Assembly (NCBI RefSeq): GCF_050003625.1
Contig: NC_134399.1
Span: 224,186,975 to 224,250,974 of the forward strand
From: Haematobia irritans
Taxonomy: Eukaryota > Arthropoda > Insecta > Diptera > Muscidae
Reading direction: 5' to 3'
DNA length: 64,000 bases
Position 1 is the stretch's first letter; every line of letters starts with the position of its first letter. Made by a program: the position numbers and the translations under genes. The notes beneath the pieces are model-generated. The model searched no databases. It had not been told where the DNA came from and was given only the letters and a program-made list of their open reading frames with translations. Shown piece after piece: positions 32,747-44,742 of this stretch.

Positions 32747-34035
32747 AAGGGTGATACGGTCAAAATTTGGTCAAGGGAAAACGCGTGTAAATCGGTGAAA
32801 TCGTTTATTTAAAAAATCAAATTAAATTCCTTTTTCAAGTTCAATTAGTATAAAATTCAGGTAAAATATTCAGTCAGGCTTTCGCTTTTCCAAATCCGAA
32901 TTACCGGGCCTCACGCTTGACACCTGCCATCAGATTTTGTACAGCCACCTTGTCCACCTTCTTCGCCGCAGAAAGCCAGTTTGCCTTGAACTGCTGCTCG
33001 TCCTTAGCAGTTTTTTTGGTCTTCTTTAGGTTCCGCTTGACAATAGCCCAGTATTTCTCAATTGGGCGGAGCTCTGGCGTGTTGGGAGGGTTCTTGTCCT
33101 TGGGAACCACCTGCACGTTGTTGGCGGCGTACCACTCCATGGCCTTTTTACCGTAATGGCAAGATGCCAAATCCGGCCAAAACAGTACGGAACAACCGTG
33201 TTTCTTCAGGAAAGGCAGCAGACGTTTATTCAAACACTCTTTCACGTAAATTTCTTGGTTGACAGTCCCGGAAGCTATGAAAATTCTGTTTTTGAAGCCA
33301 CAGGTACAGATGGCTTGCCAAACCAGATATTTCTTTGCGAACTTTGACAGTTTTATGTGCTGCTACCTTTCCCCCTCCTTTTGCCGTATAAAACTCCTGT
33401 CCCGGAAGCTGCTTGTAGTCGGCTTTGACGTAGGTTTCGTCGTCCATTACCAAGCAGTCAAACTTCGTCAGCATCGACGTGTACAGCCTCCGGGATCGCG
33501 CTTTGGCCGTCGTATTTTGTTTATCATTGCGATTTGGAGTCACTACCTTCTTGTAAGTCGATAGTCCGGCTCGTTTTTTGGCTCGATGCACGGTTGTAGA
33601 CGATACACCCAGCTTATTTGCGGCATCTCGGAGAGAGAGGTTAGGGTTTCGCTTGAAACTACCGGCAACTCTGTTTGTCGTCTCAGCGGCTTCCGGTTTT
33701 CGATTTCCCCCCGATGCAGACTTCCTGGCTGTCGACAAACGTTCCCCAAACACTTTAGTTACATTTGTAACGGTTGATTTGGCAACTTTTAGCGATTTTG
33801 CCAGCTTTGCGTGCGAGTAGCTCGGATTTTCGCAATGCGCGAGCAAAATTTTGATACGCTGCTCTTCTTGCTTGGACGGCATTTTGACAACTGAAGAGTG
33901 AATTCCAAAATCAAAATAGGAGAAACATTCTACACACACACACCTTCAAAATGAGGGGTGTTCAGGTTTTTTAAATGCAAAATTGAAAGAAATACGTCAA
34001 GTTTATATTGACCAAATTTTGACGGTATCACCCTT
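32747..34035 (-). mobile_element. DD37E mariner/Tc1-type element, full length
   Basis: The 28-bp terminal repeats (AAGGGTGATACGGTCAAAAT at the left, the same with one change inverted at the right) are flanked by TA (32745-32746 and 34036-34037). The length of 1,289 bp is usual for this group. It contains one transposase gene on -, broken by a small deletion. Confidence 0.9.
32901..33882 (-). pseudogene. DD37E transposase, disrupted by a net 11-base deletion
   Basis: The start is taken as MPSKQEEQRIKILLAH (ATG at 33882), because the upstream in-frame start precedes this conserved N-terminus. In order: a helix-turn-helix (YSHAKLAKSLKVAKSTVTNV), a second one (SLRDAANKLGVSSTTVHRAK), the first catalytic Asp in LVMDDETYVKAD, then a frame break near 33353-33361. 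There this copy lacks 11 bases compared with the copy at 52476-53772. The second Asp (LFWPDLASCHYGKK) and the last Glu (PIEKYWAIVKRN) lie in the other frame, ending at TAA 32901-32903. From that Asp to the Glu there are 37 intervening residues. Confidence 0.88.
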
Positions 34036-34439
34036 TAAAACATTTCTTTCGAATAAAACAAAACTTTTGTATATACTAACCACAAAAATTTGATCAACAA
34101 CTTCAATATATTTTTGTAATGTGGTAAATTTTTGATAAAATTTTCTTCAAATTTTAGTGGATTATTTTTGGCACGACTGGCAACCATGATACTAATACTG
34201 TAGATGTAAAATGGGTTATAGCTCCTACATGTATGAAATCTTTAGCAAAAACTTGTAATTTCTCTATCTGACTATTGTCAAATGTATTCTCTCTTTTGCT
34301 GGCTCTAAATGTGTAAACGAACTGTTTCTAGTCCAAATTTTTGAACCGAGCTAATATCGTCATTTTTGGGGCAAAAATCGGAAAATCGGCATTTGCTATT
34401 TTTTGAGTAAAAAATCGTCAAAATGCCGATAAATCGGCA
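34036..34439. other. AT-rich DNA
   Basis: No gene. A short piece (TTTAGTGGATTATTTTTGGC and TGGCAACCATGA, 34155-34190) matches the junction segment between the 29-bp and 153-bp blocks of family A elements. Confidence 0.4.
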
Positions 34440-35240
34440 TTATCCACAACAGATACCTTCGGGCCTACGGTTCGCTCGTAGATTGGCTGGTAGCCGTTTT
34501 ACTGATAGTCGTCAGTAATATTAAACCCCAACTTGACCGACTACCGACCCAAAGCTGATCCCGAAAGTCACACCACGGCCCCAACGCTGAAAGTCGACGA
34601 TCCCATCAGCAGATCCCTATCACTTATAAATCGACGAATACACAATGTCTCAATCACCAACAAACCGAACTACACAGCAACGACCAATCAATCATCCACG
34701 TTTCAACGAATTGTCAACGAATCATCAACTACAGACCTTCGATAAACTGGCGTTATCATCACTACACATCTTCAAAGTACCGAATTCCTCGCCGACAACA
34801 AATTATCAACGAACCTAATTTCTCCTCAATTACCGAATTTATACACGTTCTCACCCATCACCGATAAACAACAAACCGAATTATCAATCGACACACTCAT
34901 TAGCGAACCGAATCTCTCATCAAATACCAATCATCAAGCAATCGATGTACTTACAATCTGTCGATTATCTAGGAACCGAATTCCCTCTTCATCTTAACAA
35001 CGATACCAGTTGCCGATTATTTATAAATCCCGAATGCCTGCTCCGATCCTCATCATATTACAGAGATTGTAAAATATCACTCAAATGGGTTATAAAATAT
35101 TTTTTATAAATAAACCCAAATTAATTAATATTTAAATCGAAAGAAGTAGACATTTGTGTTCTTATTCCGAAAAGGGTCCTTACTGAGGCCCTGAAGGCGA
35201 CTGAGCTTAGGTCAGCCGACGAAAAAACCACGTTACATTT
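34440..35240. repeat. CCGA/ATCAACGAA-rich segment, possible LTR remnant
   Basis: Bases 34500-35060 are built from short related words (CAACGAA, CCGAATT, ATCAATCG), unlike the flanks. AATAAACCC follows at 35108, then GTTACA near 35231. The composition and the AATAAA before a possible CA end suggest part of an LTR, but I cannot find its partner or a target duplication. Confidence 0.25.
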
Positions 35241-36303
35241 GCTTCCTAGACTCAAGTAAGAAAAACTCAAATTTAAAAGAGAAATGTATCATCAATTCAA
35301 TTGTCAATACCAAAATCATTAATCTATATACAAACTCGTTGGAACCGGGTATTTTTTTTCAGAGCATTCTAGACTGATGGACTTTATCAGAGGTAGTGGT
35401 CATACTACCTCTGATAAAGAAACGAATTTCTTCCAACCATTCTTAGGATATCTGGTTGCACTTTTGAGGTGTTTTTGTTCCTAAATCAATCCCAGGCGAC
35501 ATCATTAATATATATCGGTTTTCCAATCTGAAAATACTACTTGCAAGTTCAATTTTTCTTCAATGCCTGTTGTAGGGCTACTCAAATGATATACAACAAA
35601 TACAATAAAAGCCACAATCTACAGTGAAGAGAAAAGTTAGCAAACACAACTTTAATGTGTGACCATGTGATGTTAGTTTTATGTTCGGACCATAGAGTTT
35701 CCACACTGCCCTCTGGTTGAAATGACCACACACAAGTGCCAAACACCTACCTACCAATCCTCTGCCGATTCCAGCGAAAACAACAGGCAAAAGAGCAATG
35801 CACAACAGCAACTCCAGCCAGACAAATGGACACTTGGATGGATGTTTGTTTAAATGCACATTTGAAATAACCACAGCAAGTGGTACATATTGCCATCGTA
35901 TTATTTTAAATATTAGGGTGGTCTGAAGAAAATATTTTCAAGAAATTTTGATATAAATTTTGACCTTACACGAAAAAACTTGGTAGTCTAACTCATGGGA
36001 TACAAACTCTATACACATTAAGACCATTTTTTGTGAAATTAAAAAAAGTATAGTTGAAAGAATTTTTTTTTTATAATCGAAATTGTTTTCATTAAATTTA
36101 AGATAAATGTCTTTGAAATTTCCATCTTTCTGTTGAAATCATAGGTCTTTGATGTAAGGAAAGATTCCTTAGTATAAAGAAAAACATATTCGATATCATT
36201 CTTAAACCAACTGAGATTTTGGATTAGTTGTACAAATCTTCAATAGAATGGTGGCGGGGATGAATTTGCCATTCCTTTGTAGCACATCAAAATATGGATT
36301 TAA
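35241..36303. other. Unique stretch
   Basis: Bases 35640-35870 are less AT-rich and hold an open frame on - (35578-35874) with a hydrophobic segment, but no codon or family signal I trust. The rest holds nothing recognised. Confidence 0.35.
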
Positions 36304-36469
36304 GCTACAGCCATTGTTGCCAGTACTTGGGATTTTTCCATAAATTTGGGGATATTTTTTCGTAAATGGGGATGAAATTTCTGAGTTGGGGACTTGGGTA
36401 TTCTGTGGGGAATTTCCATAAATTTGGGTGGTTTTGTGGGGATTTTTTCAAGAAATTGGATTAAGTTTT

Positions 36470-37560
36470 TTTTAACAAAATTTAATTTCTATAGAAAATA
36501 TATTATTTCTATAGACAATTTTGTCAAAATTTTATTTCTATAGACAATTTTGCAAAAATTTTATTTCTATAGAAAATTTTGTCAAAATTTTATTTCATAT
36601 TTTTTTGTTTTGATCTCAGCTTTAAAACCATTGTGTTGACTAAACTACAAGAGTAGCTTAACCAACAGAGGAAAAGAATTTTTGTCAAATTTTTTTGGGC
36701 AAAGCCAAAAACAACAAATATTATTGAAGTAGAAACCACCAATAAAAAACAAAATTTTATTTCTATAGAAAATTTTGTCAAAATTTTACTTCTATAGAAA
36801 ATTTTGTCAAAATTTTACTTCTATAGAAAATTTTGTCAAAATTTTATTTCATGAAATGAATAATCAAGCTCGAGGTCTGTGTGTTTTTATTTGTTTTTAC
36901 CTCGAGCTTGATTAATCATTTCATTATATATTGATAAGGGTCGAATAAAAAGAAAATTAATGAATTAAAATTTTATTTCTATAGAAAATTTTGTTAAAAT
37001 TGTATTTCTAAAGACAATTTTGTCAAAATTTGATTTCTATAGATAATTTTGTCAAGATTTTATTTCTATACAAAATCTTGTCAAAAGTTTATTTCTATAG
37101 AAAATTTTGTCAAATTTTATTTCTATAGACAATTTTGTCAAAATATTATTTCTATATAAAATTTTGTTAGAAGTTCATTTCTATAGAAAATTTTGTCAAA
37201 ATTTTATTTCTAAAGACAATTTTGTCAAAATTTTATTTCTATAGACAATTTTGTAAAAATTTTATTTCTAAAGACAATTTTGTCAAAATTTTATTTCTAT
37301 AGATAATTTTGTCAAGATTTTATTTCTATAGACAATTTTGTCAAAATTTTATTTCTAAAGACAAGTTTTTCAAAATTTTATTTCTCTAGAAAATTTTGTC
37401 AGAATTTTATTTCTATAGGAAATTTATGAATCACCAATTATACTTATTTCTATAGAAACTTTAAACTTATTTCTATATATATGTCTATAGAAATAAAATT
37501 TTGACAAAATTTTCTATAGAAATAACATTTTGACAATGTTTTCCATAAAAATAAAATTTT
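36470..37560. repeat. 29-bp satellite array, inverted orientation, with a 25-bp-stem hairpin
   Basis: The units read TTTTATTTCTATAGAAAATT and TTTGTCAAA. The orientation flips near 37485. A non-satellite hairpin (36852-36923) and a unique spacer (36596-36745) interrupt it. Confidence 0.8.
36852..36923. repeat. Perfect-type hairpin, 25-bp arms
   Basis: The arm TGAAATGAATAATCAAGCTC plus GAGGT (36852-36876) is inverted at 36899-36923 with one mismatch. The loop is 22 nt. It is not part of the satellite unit. Confidence 0.75.
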
Positions 37561-37562
37561 GG

Positions 37563-38633
37563 TAGAATATTTTTGGCTCGAGTGGCAACCATGAATATGG
37601 ACCAATTTTTGTGTGATTGGGGATCGGCTATATATAACTATAGACCGATATGGACAAATTTTGGCATGGATATTAGCGGCCTTATACTAACACCACGTTG
37701 CAAATTTCAGCCGGATCGGATGAATTTTGCTCCTCCAAGAGGCTCCGGAGGACAAATCTGGGAATCGATTTATATGGGGGCTATATATAATTATGCACCG
37801 ATATGGACCAATTTCTGCATGGTCATTAGAGAACATATACCAACACCATGTACCAAATTTCAGCCGGATCGGATGAAATTTTCGTTTCTTAGAGGCTCCG
37901 CAGGCCAAATCGGGGGATCGGTTTATATGGGGCCTATATATAATTATGGACCGATGTGGACCAGTTTTTGCATGGTCATTAGAGAACATATACCAATACC
38001 ATGTACCAAATTTCAGCTGGATCGGATGAAATTTTCGTTTCTTACAGGCTCCGCAAGCTAAATCGGGGGATCGGTTTATATGGGGGCTATATATAATTAT
38101 GGACCGATGTGGACCAATTTTTGCATGGTTATTAGAGACCATATACTAACACCATGTACCGAATTTCAGCCGGATCGGATGAAATTTGGTTCTCTTAGAG
38201 GCTCCGCAAGCCAAATCGGGGGATCGGTTTATATGGGGGCTATATGTAATTATGGACCGATGTGGACCAATTTTTGCATGGTTGTTAGAGACAATATACT
38301 AACACCATGTTTCTTCTCTTAGAGCAATCGCAAGCCAAATTTGGGGGTCCGTTTATATGAGGGCTATACGTAAAAGTGGACCGATATGGCCCATTTGCAA
38401 TATCATCCGACCTACATCAAAAAAAACTAGTTGTGCCAAGTTTCAAGTCTATAGCTTGTTTCGTTCGGAAGTTAGCGTGATTTCAACAGACGGACGGACA
38501 TGCTCAGATCGACTAAGAATTTCACCACGACCCAGAATATATATATACTTTATGGGGTCTTAGAGCAATATTTGGATGTGTTACAAACGGAATGACAAAG
38601 TTAATATACCCCCATCCTATTGTGGAGGGTATA
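37563..38633 (-). mobile_element. Helentron/DINE-like element, family A (copy A5')
   Basis: It starts at the TTGGTAGAATATTTTTGGCT junction, with no 3' hairpin of its own. About five 153-bp units follow (37640-38340), then ACAGACGGACGGACATGCTC and CCTATTGTGGAGGGTATAAC. The open frames of 162 and 151 codons on opposite strands are repeat artefacts. Confidence 0.7.
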
Positions 38634-38641
38634 ACAAACAA

Positions 38642-40576
38642 AACAAGTATATACGGCCGTAAGTTCGGCCAGGCCGAATCTTATGTACCCTCCACCATGG
38701 ATTGCGTAGGAACTTCTACTAAAGGCTGTCATCCACAATCGAATTACTTGGGTTGCGATAACACTTGCCGATGGCAAGGTATCGTAAAACTTTTTAACAC
38801 TGTCTTCAAAATTGTAAGTTAGCCCATACGGGGTATATATTAAACAAAAAAAGGCCGATTAAATACGTATATAATATAGTTTGACAAAATTTTCTATAGA
38901 AATGAAAACTTGACAAAATCTTATATAGAAATACAATTTTGACAAAATTTTCTATGGAAGTAAAATGTTGACAAAATTTTGTATAGAAATAAAATGTTGA
39001 CAAAATTTTCTACAGAAATAAATTTTTTACAAAATTTTCTATAAAAATAAAATTTTGACAAAACTTTCTATGGAAATAAAATTTTGACAAACATTTCTAT
39101 AGAAATAAACGTTTGACAAAACTTTCTATAGAAATGAAATTTTGACACAACTTTCTATAGTAATAAAATTTGACAAAATTTTCTATGGAAATAAAGTTTT
39201 GGTAGATTATTTTTGGCGATATGGACCAATTTTTGTGTAATAAGTCATCGGCTATATATAACTAAAGACCGATATTGACCAATTTTTGCATGGCTGTTAG
39301 AGGCCATATATTGACAAAATGTACCAAATTTCAACCGCATCGGATGACTTTTGCTATATATAATTATGGAGCGATATGGACCAATTTTTGCATGGTTGTT
39401 AGATACCATATACTAACACCATGTACCAAATTTCAACTGGATCGGATGAATTTCGCTCCTCCAAGAGGCTCCTGAGGTCAAATCTGGGGATCGGTTTATA
39501 TGGGAGCTATATATAATTATGAACCGATATGGACCAATTTTTGCATGGTTGTTAGAGACTATATACTAACACCACGTACTAAATTTCAATTGGATCGGAT
39601 CGGATGAATTTTGCTCCTCCAAGAGGCTCCGGAGTTCAAATCTGGGGATCGGTTTATATGGGAGCTATATATAATTATGAACCGATATGGACCAATTTTT
39701 GCATGGTTGTTAGAGGCCGTATACTAACATCAGGTACCAAATTTCAACAGGATCGGATGAATTTTGCCCCTCCAATAGGCTCCGGAGGTCAAATCTGGGG
39801 ATCGGTTTATATGGGGGATATATATAATTATGGACCGATATGGACCAATTTTTGCATGGTTGTTAGAGACCGTATACTAACATCAGGTACCACATTTCAA
39901 CCGGATCGAATGAATTTTTCCCCTCCAAGAGGCTCCGGAGGTCAAATCTGGGGATCGGTTTATATGGGGGCTATATATAATTATGGACCGACATGGACCA
40001 ATTTTTGCACGGGTGTTAGAGACCGTATACTAAGACCACGTACTAAATTTCAACCGGATCGGATGAATTTTGCTCCTCCAAGAGGCTCCGGAGGTCAAAT
40101 CTGGGGATCGGTTTATATGGGAGCTATATATAATTATGGACCGATATGGACCAATTTTTACATGGTTGTTAGAGGCCGTATACTAACATCAGGTACCAAA
40201 TTTCAACCGGATCGGATAAATTTTGCTGCTCCGGGAGGCTCCCAAGCCAAATTTGGGGATCGGTTTATATGGGGGCTATACGTAAACGTGGTCCGATATG
40301 GCCGATTTTCAATACCATCCGACCTACATCAATAACAACTACTTGTGCCAAGTTTCAAGTCGATAGCTTGTTTCGTTCGGAAGTTAGCGTGATTTCCACA
40401 GACGGACGGACAGCCGGACAGACGGACGGACGGACGGACATGCTTAGATCGACTCAGAATTTCACCACGACCCAGAATATATATACTTTATGGGGTCTTA
40501 GAGCAATATTTCGATGTGTTACAAACGGAATTACAAAGTTAATATACCCCCATCCTATGGTGGAGGGTATAAAAAG
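38642..40576 (-). mobile_element. Helentron/DINE-like element, family A (copy A5), complete
   Basis: AACAAGTATATACGGCCGTA, hairpin TTCGGCCAGGCCGAA, TATGTACCC, a 29-bp block (38878-39190), about seven 153-bp units, ACGGACGGACGGACATGC and GGTGGAGGGTATAAAAA. The next copy repeats its interior almost unchanged. Confidence 0.8.
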
Positions 40577-42356
40577 GCCGATTAAATACGTATATAATAT
40601 AGTTTGACAAAATTTTCTATAGAAATGAAAACTTGACAAAATCTTCTATAGAAATAAAATGTTGACAAAATTTTCTATAGAAATAAAAACTTGACAAAAT
40701 TTTCTATAGAAATAAAATGTTGACAAAATTTTCTATGGAAGTAAAATGTTGACAAAATTTTTTATAGAAATAAAATGTTGACAAAATTTTCTACAGAAAT
40801 AAATTTTTTACAAAATTTTCTATAAAAATAAAATTTTGACAAAACTTTCTATGGAAATAAAATTTTGACAAACATTTCTATAGAAATAAACGTTTGACAA
40901 AACTTTCTATAGAAATGAAATTTTGACACAACTTTCTATAGTAATAAAATTTGACAAAATTTTCTATGGAAATAAAGTTTTGGTAGATTATTTTTGGCGA
41001 TATGGACCAATTTTTGTGTAATAAGTCATCGGCTATATATAACTAAAGACCGATACTGACCAATTTTTACATGGCTGTTAGAGGCCATATATTGACAAAA
41101 TGTACCAAATTTCAACCGCATCGGATGACTTTTGCTATATATAATTATGGACCGATATGGACCAATTTTTGCATGGTTGTTAGATACCATATACTAACAC
41201 CATGTACCAAATTTCAACTGGATCGGATGAATTTCGCCCCTCCAAGAGGCTCCTGAGGTCAAATCTGGGGATCGGTTTATATGGGAGCTATATATAATTA
41301 TGAACCGATATGGACCAATTTTTGCATGGTTGTTAGAGACTATATACTAACACCACGTAATAAATTTCAATTGGATCGGATGAATTTTGCTCCTCAAGAG
41401 GCTCCGGAGTTCAATTCTGGGGATCGGTTTATATGGGAGCTATATATAATTATGAACCGATTTGGACCAATTTTTGCATGGTTGTTAGAGGCCGTATACT
41501 AACATCAGGTACCAAATTTCAACAGGATCGGATGAATTTTGCCCCTCCAATAGGCTCCGGAGGTCAAATCTGGGGATCGGTTTATATGGGGGCTATATAT
41601 AATTATGGACCGATATGGACCAATTTTTGCATGGTTGTTAGAGACCGTATACTAACTTCAGGTACCACATTTCAACCGGATCGGATGAATTTTTCCCCTC
41701 CAAGAGGCTCCGGAGGTCAAATCTGGGGATCGGTTTATATGGGGGCTATATATAATTATGGACCGACATGGACCAATTTTTGCACGGGTGTTAGAGACCG
41801 TATACTAAGACCACGTACTAAATTTCAACCGGATCGGATGAATTTTGCTCCTCCAAGAGGCTCCGGAGGTCAAATCTGGGGATCGGTTTATATGGGAGCT
41901 ATATATAATTATGGACCGAGATGGACCAATTTTTACATGATTGTTAGAGGCCGTATTCTAACATCAGGTACCAAATTTCAACCGGATCGGATGAATTTTG
42001 CTGCTCCGGGAGGCTCCCCAAGCCAAATTTGGGGATCGGTTTATATGGGGGCTATACGTAAACGTGGTCCGATATGGCCGATTTTCAATACCATCCGACC
42101 TACATCAATAACAACTACTTGTGCCAAGTTTCAAGTCGATAGCTTGTTTCGTTCGGAAGTTAGCGTGATTTCCACAGACGGACGGACAGCCGGACAGACG
42201 GACAGACGGACGGACGGACGGACATGCTTAGATCGACTCAGAATTTCACCACGACCCAGAATATATATACTTTATGGGGTCTTAGAGCAATATTTCGATG
42301 TGTTACAAACGGAATGACAAAGTTAATATACCCCCATCCTATGGTGGAGAGTATAA
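40574..42356 (-). mobile_element. Tandem duplicate of the preceding element (copy A6)
   Basis: It starts AAGGCCGATTAAATACGTAT, which is internal to A5 (38851), and repeats A5 to its end (GGTGGAGAGTATAAAA) with about 1.78 kb offset and few changes. It lacks the 3' hairpin end, and the junction runs directly from GTATAAA of A5. The 294-codon open frame at 41433-42317 is the 51-residue unit repeated. Confidence 0.8.
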
Positions 42357-42479
42357 AAAAAAGTTATCACAATTATATTAGGGATTTTTTTAGGAATTTA
42401 AATTGGGGATTTTTGGGGACGTAAACATCATATTTTTGGGGACAAGAGCCAGAAAAATACTGGCAACACTGGCTACAGC

Positions 42480-44742
42480 CTTCAATAAGGGTGCTATTGT
42501 TCTGAAATATATCTGTCCGAAAACTTTGAGCTGAACATCTTAATGATTCTTAGCTATCCCAATGCAGTGTTATTCTACTGTACTATAGTGGCTAATTTTT
42601 TTACATTTTGCACACGTTATCACATTTAAGCCACCTTTTTGTCATGTTGTGCCACACTTGTTTGTTTGCGAGCAGGTTAAGTTCAACGAAGGGCTATAAA
42701 GGTTTTGACATAGCTCCCATATATGTCAAAGGTAGCAAATTCGAAAAAATCTAAAGTGATTCCAAAATTTAATGATATTTTCGACGTTTCTTGCTTTTGA
42801 TCAATAAAATCTCTTAATATTTAAGTAAATGTCAAAATCTTGCAATTCAAAAAAATATTTTTTTCTGTTGTCTGGATTATTTATAGAATTCAAAATAAAT
42901 ATTTTTTATTGATACAGTTTCATATCAGAGAACTACCCTAATGTCCATCATTGTTATAGTTCAATTGCATAGGAAAATATGGAACTGGAATCTACACATA
43001 TGTACACTTGCTATTCATTTTTGATTCTGGACCACTTTTCGTTTTCCTGAAGATTGGATTGAATGTGCGAATTGGGAATTTCTTGTGTTTTTTTTATATT
43101 GGTGTTGTTGTAGTTGTTGCTCTCCTACAACGAATCACTTCCGTTTCTTCCACAAAACAAGAACTATGGCTGTGGCTTAAAGCAAAAAACAAACAAAAAA
43201 AATATGTTGCACGGAGGTCTTGAGGCAAATGCATTTCCTGGCGACCATACAAACATCCTATATGCCAACTCACAACACATTCACAGAGTTAATGTCCTCT
43301 ATGTGAAGAAGGATGAGGCAAATACATGCATTCACAATGCGAAGGAGGAATGTGGATTTAAGTGTGTGCGTGTGTACACATGTCAAAAAAAAAAAAGAGA
43401 GAGATGTTCGAGGCGGTTGCCATTTTCCTCAGTCGCATACGTTTTGACGGTGATTCTTCTTTCCTCTCACACTCTCGTGGGGCGGGGGAGGAAACGTTAA
43501 AAATCTCAATATTTTTGTGAACTTTGTTCACTTTTGTTTGAATGAAAATTACTTTTCTAAGCACGACTGGAGATCAAACCTCGAATGGCAATGGCAATAG
43601 CATTGTTGAGAGGAAAACAACATGGAAGACTTCAATTGCATTTAAAAATGTCCCTTAAACGATTTCCAATTGACCATTTGCTATGGTTTTCAACCAATGA
43701 CAACATTTAGCGGGCAGCGGAAATTTTCCATGGCATTTTGTTGTTTATGGCTGGACTTTATGCTTGGTTGAGTACAATGCAAACATCATGGGAATTGCAC
43801 TATTAGCTGAACCAATGGCCTTTAGAAAAAGAGAAACGTAAAAATTGGTTAAATATTGGTGAAACATTTTATGGCAAAATCAGCCAGCATAAACATCAGC
43901 CAGCCCCTTTGCATACACAAGGATAGAGGGCATACAGCATAATAATTGCGAAGATAAGTTAAGGTATTCAGCAGGCTCTCTCCACTAGTGGACCTATCAC
44001 AGTACTGGTACCAATGTTCCACTTTGTGGTATTTTTTAAATGTTCAAATCAATTAAGATTTACTGAAATACAATTATCAGAGCAATCAATTTATTTATTT
44101 ATTTATTAAACTTATAGTAAATATAAGAATAATGGAGTGGCTAGCATTAGCCACTTAGGCTATCAGCTAAACAATCAATTTTTCAACATATTCCAAAAGT
44201 TTTTCCTCTCTGGTGCGAATCGGATGTGAAAGTGGCCAGGATGTTTCCTATGGTAGTCCAAGTCGTTATTGTATCGTTATGTTATGTTATGTTATTATAA
44301 AAAATAAAAAATATTGGAAATATAATCAAGTTTTGGAGTCGCTTTAGATTTGTTCGAATTGGCTAATTTTATCACAAACTGTGGCCATCAAATAGCCGAT
44401 AAAGTCATCCACTCTGCACGAAAGTGGCTTTGTGGAGTTTTGGGCTTCTTTTGTGTTTGTCTACCAGTATTGGTGATATATATTTTTTTTTTTTGGATGG
44501 AGACAAACTTTAGGAGTTGAAGACTTCCTAGCAAAAACTCCCATTACCAGGTATGAGTACAAGTATGCATGCCCAATTATGTAACAACTTCTACGTACAC
44601 ATATCAGCTGTAATACTTTTACATGGGCATGACATTGTTGGAAAGTACTTCGGTGCAAGCATACCAGCACTCGAAAAATAAGTACTTCGTCGCAAGCATA
44701 CCAACTCTCCAAAAATAATAGGTTTACCATAAATAGAATCAA
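42480..44742. other. Unique stretch with one short retroposed segment
   Basis: Mostly unremarkable, with no gene recognised. The 43000-43500 part has G-rich patches (GTGGGGCGGGGGAGG) and open frames without domains. A small insertion lies at 44093-44171. Confidence 0.4.
44093..44171 (-). mobile_element. Short retroposed segment with (TAAA)n tail
   Basis: Read on -, it ends AATAAATAAATAAAT and is flanked by the direct repeat CAATCAATTT (44083-44092 and 44172-44181). It contains the small inverted repeat GGCTAATGCTAGCC on -. It is likely a 5'-truncated LINE or SINE end. Confidence 0.45.

Larger units (their letters stand above)
36312..42471. mobile_element. hAT-type bounded composite with 8-bp target duplication
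   Basis: The left end CATTGTTGCCAGTACTTGGG and the right end AAAAATACTGGCAACACTG are inverted copies. They are flanked by the perfect 8-bp repeat GCTACAGC (36304-36311 and 42472-42479). An 8-bp duplication and CAGTG-type ends are features of the hAT superfamily. GGGGA-rich sequence (GGGGATTTTT) lies inside both ends. The centre is filled with satellite and three family A elements, so the original was a short non-autonomous hAT element enlarged by insertions. Confidence 0.75.

Noticed and set aside
32917..33820. Several + strand open frames over the DD37E transposon
   Set aside because: They are shadows of the transposase on -, with no domain of their own; the same holds for 52630-53593.
35578..35874. 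A 98-codon open frame on - with a hydrophobic stretch
   Set aside because: No signal peptide arrangement, promoter, splice sites or known motif that I can see; chance length in AT-rich DNA is plausible.
41433..42317. A 294-codon open frame on +
   Set aside because: It is the 51-residue translation of a 153-bp repeat unit, repeated; the same units are open on the other strand and elsewhere, and the frame starts and stops with the array.
43008..43500. Open frames of 71 and 128 codons on +
   Set aside because: They overlap each other in different frames, contain A-runs and show no domain or gene signals.
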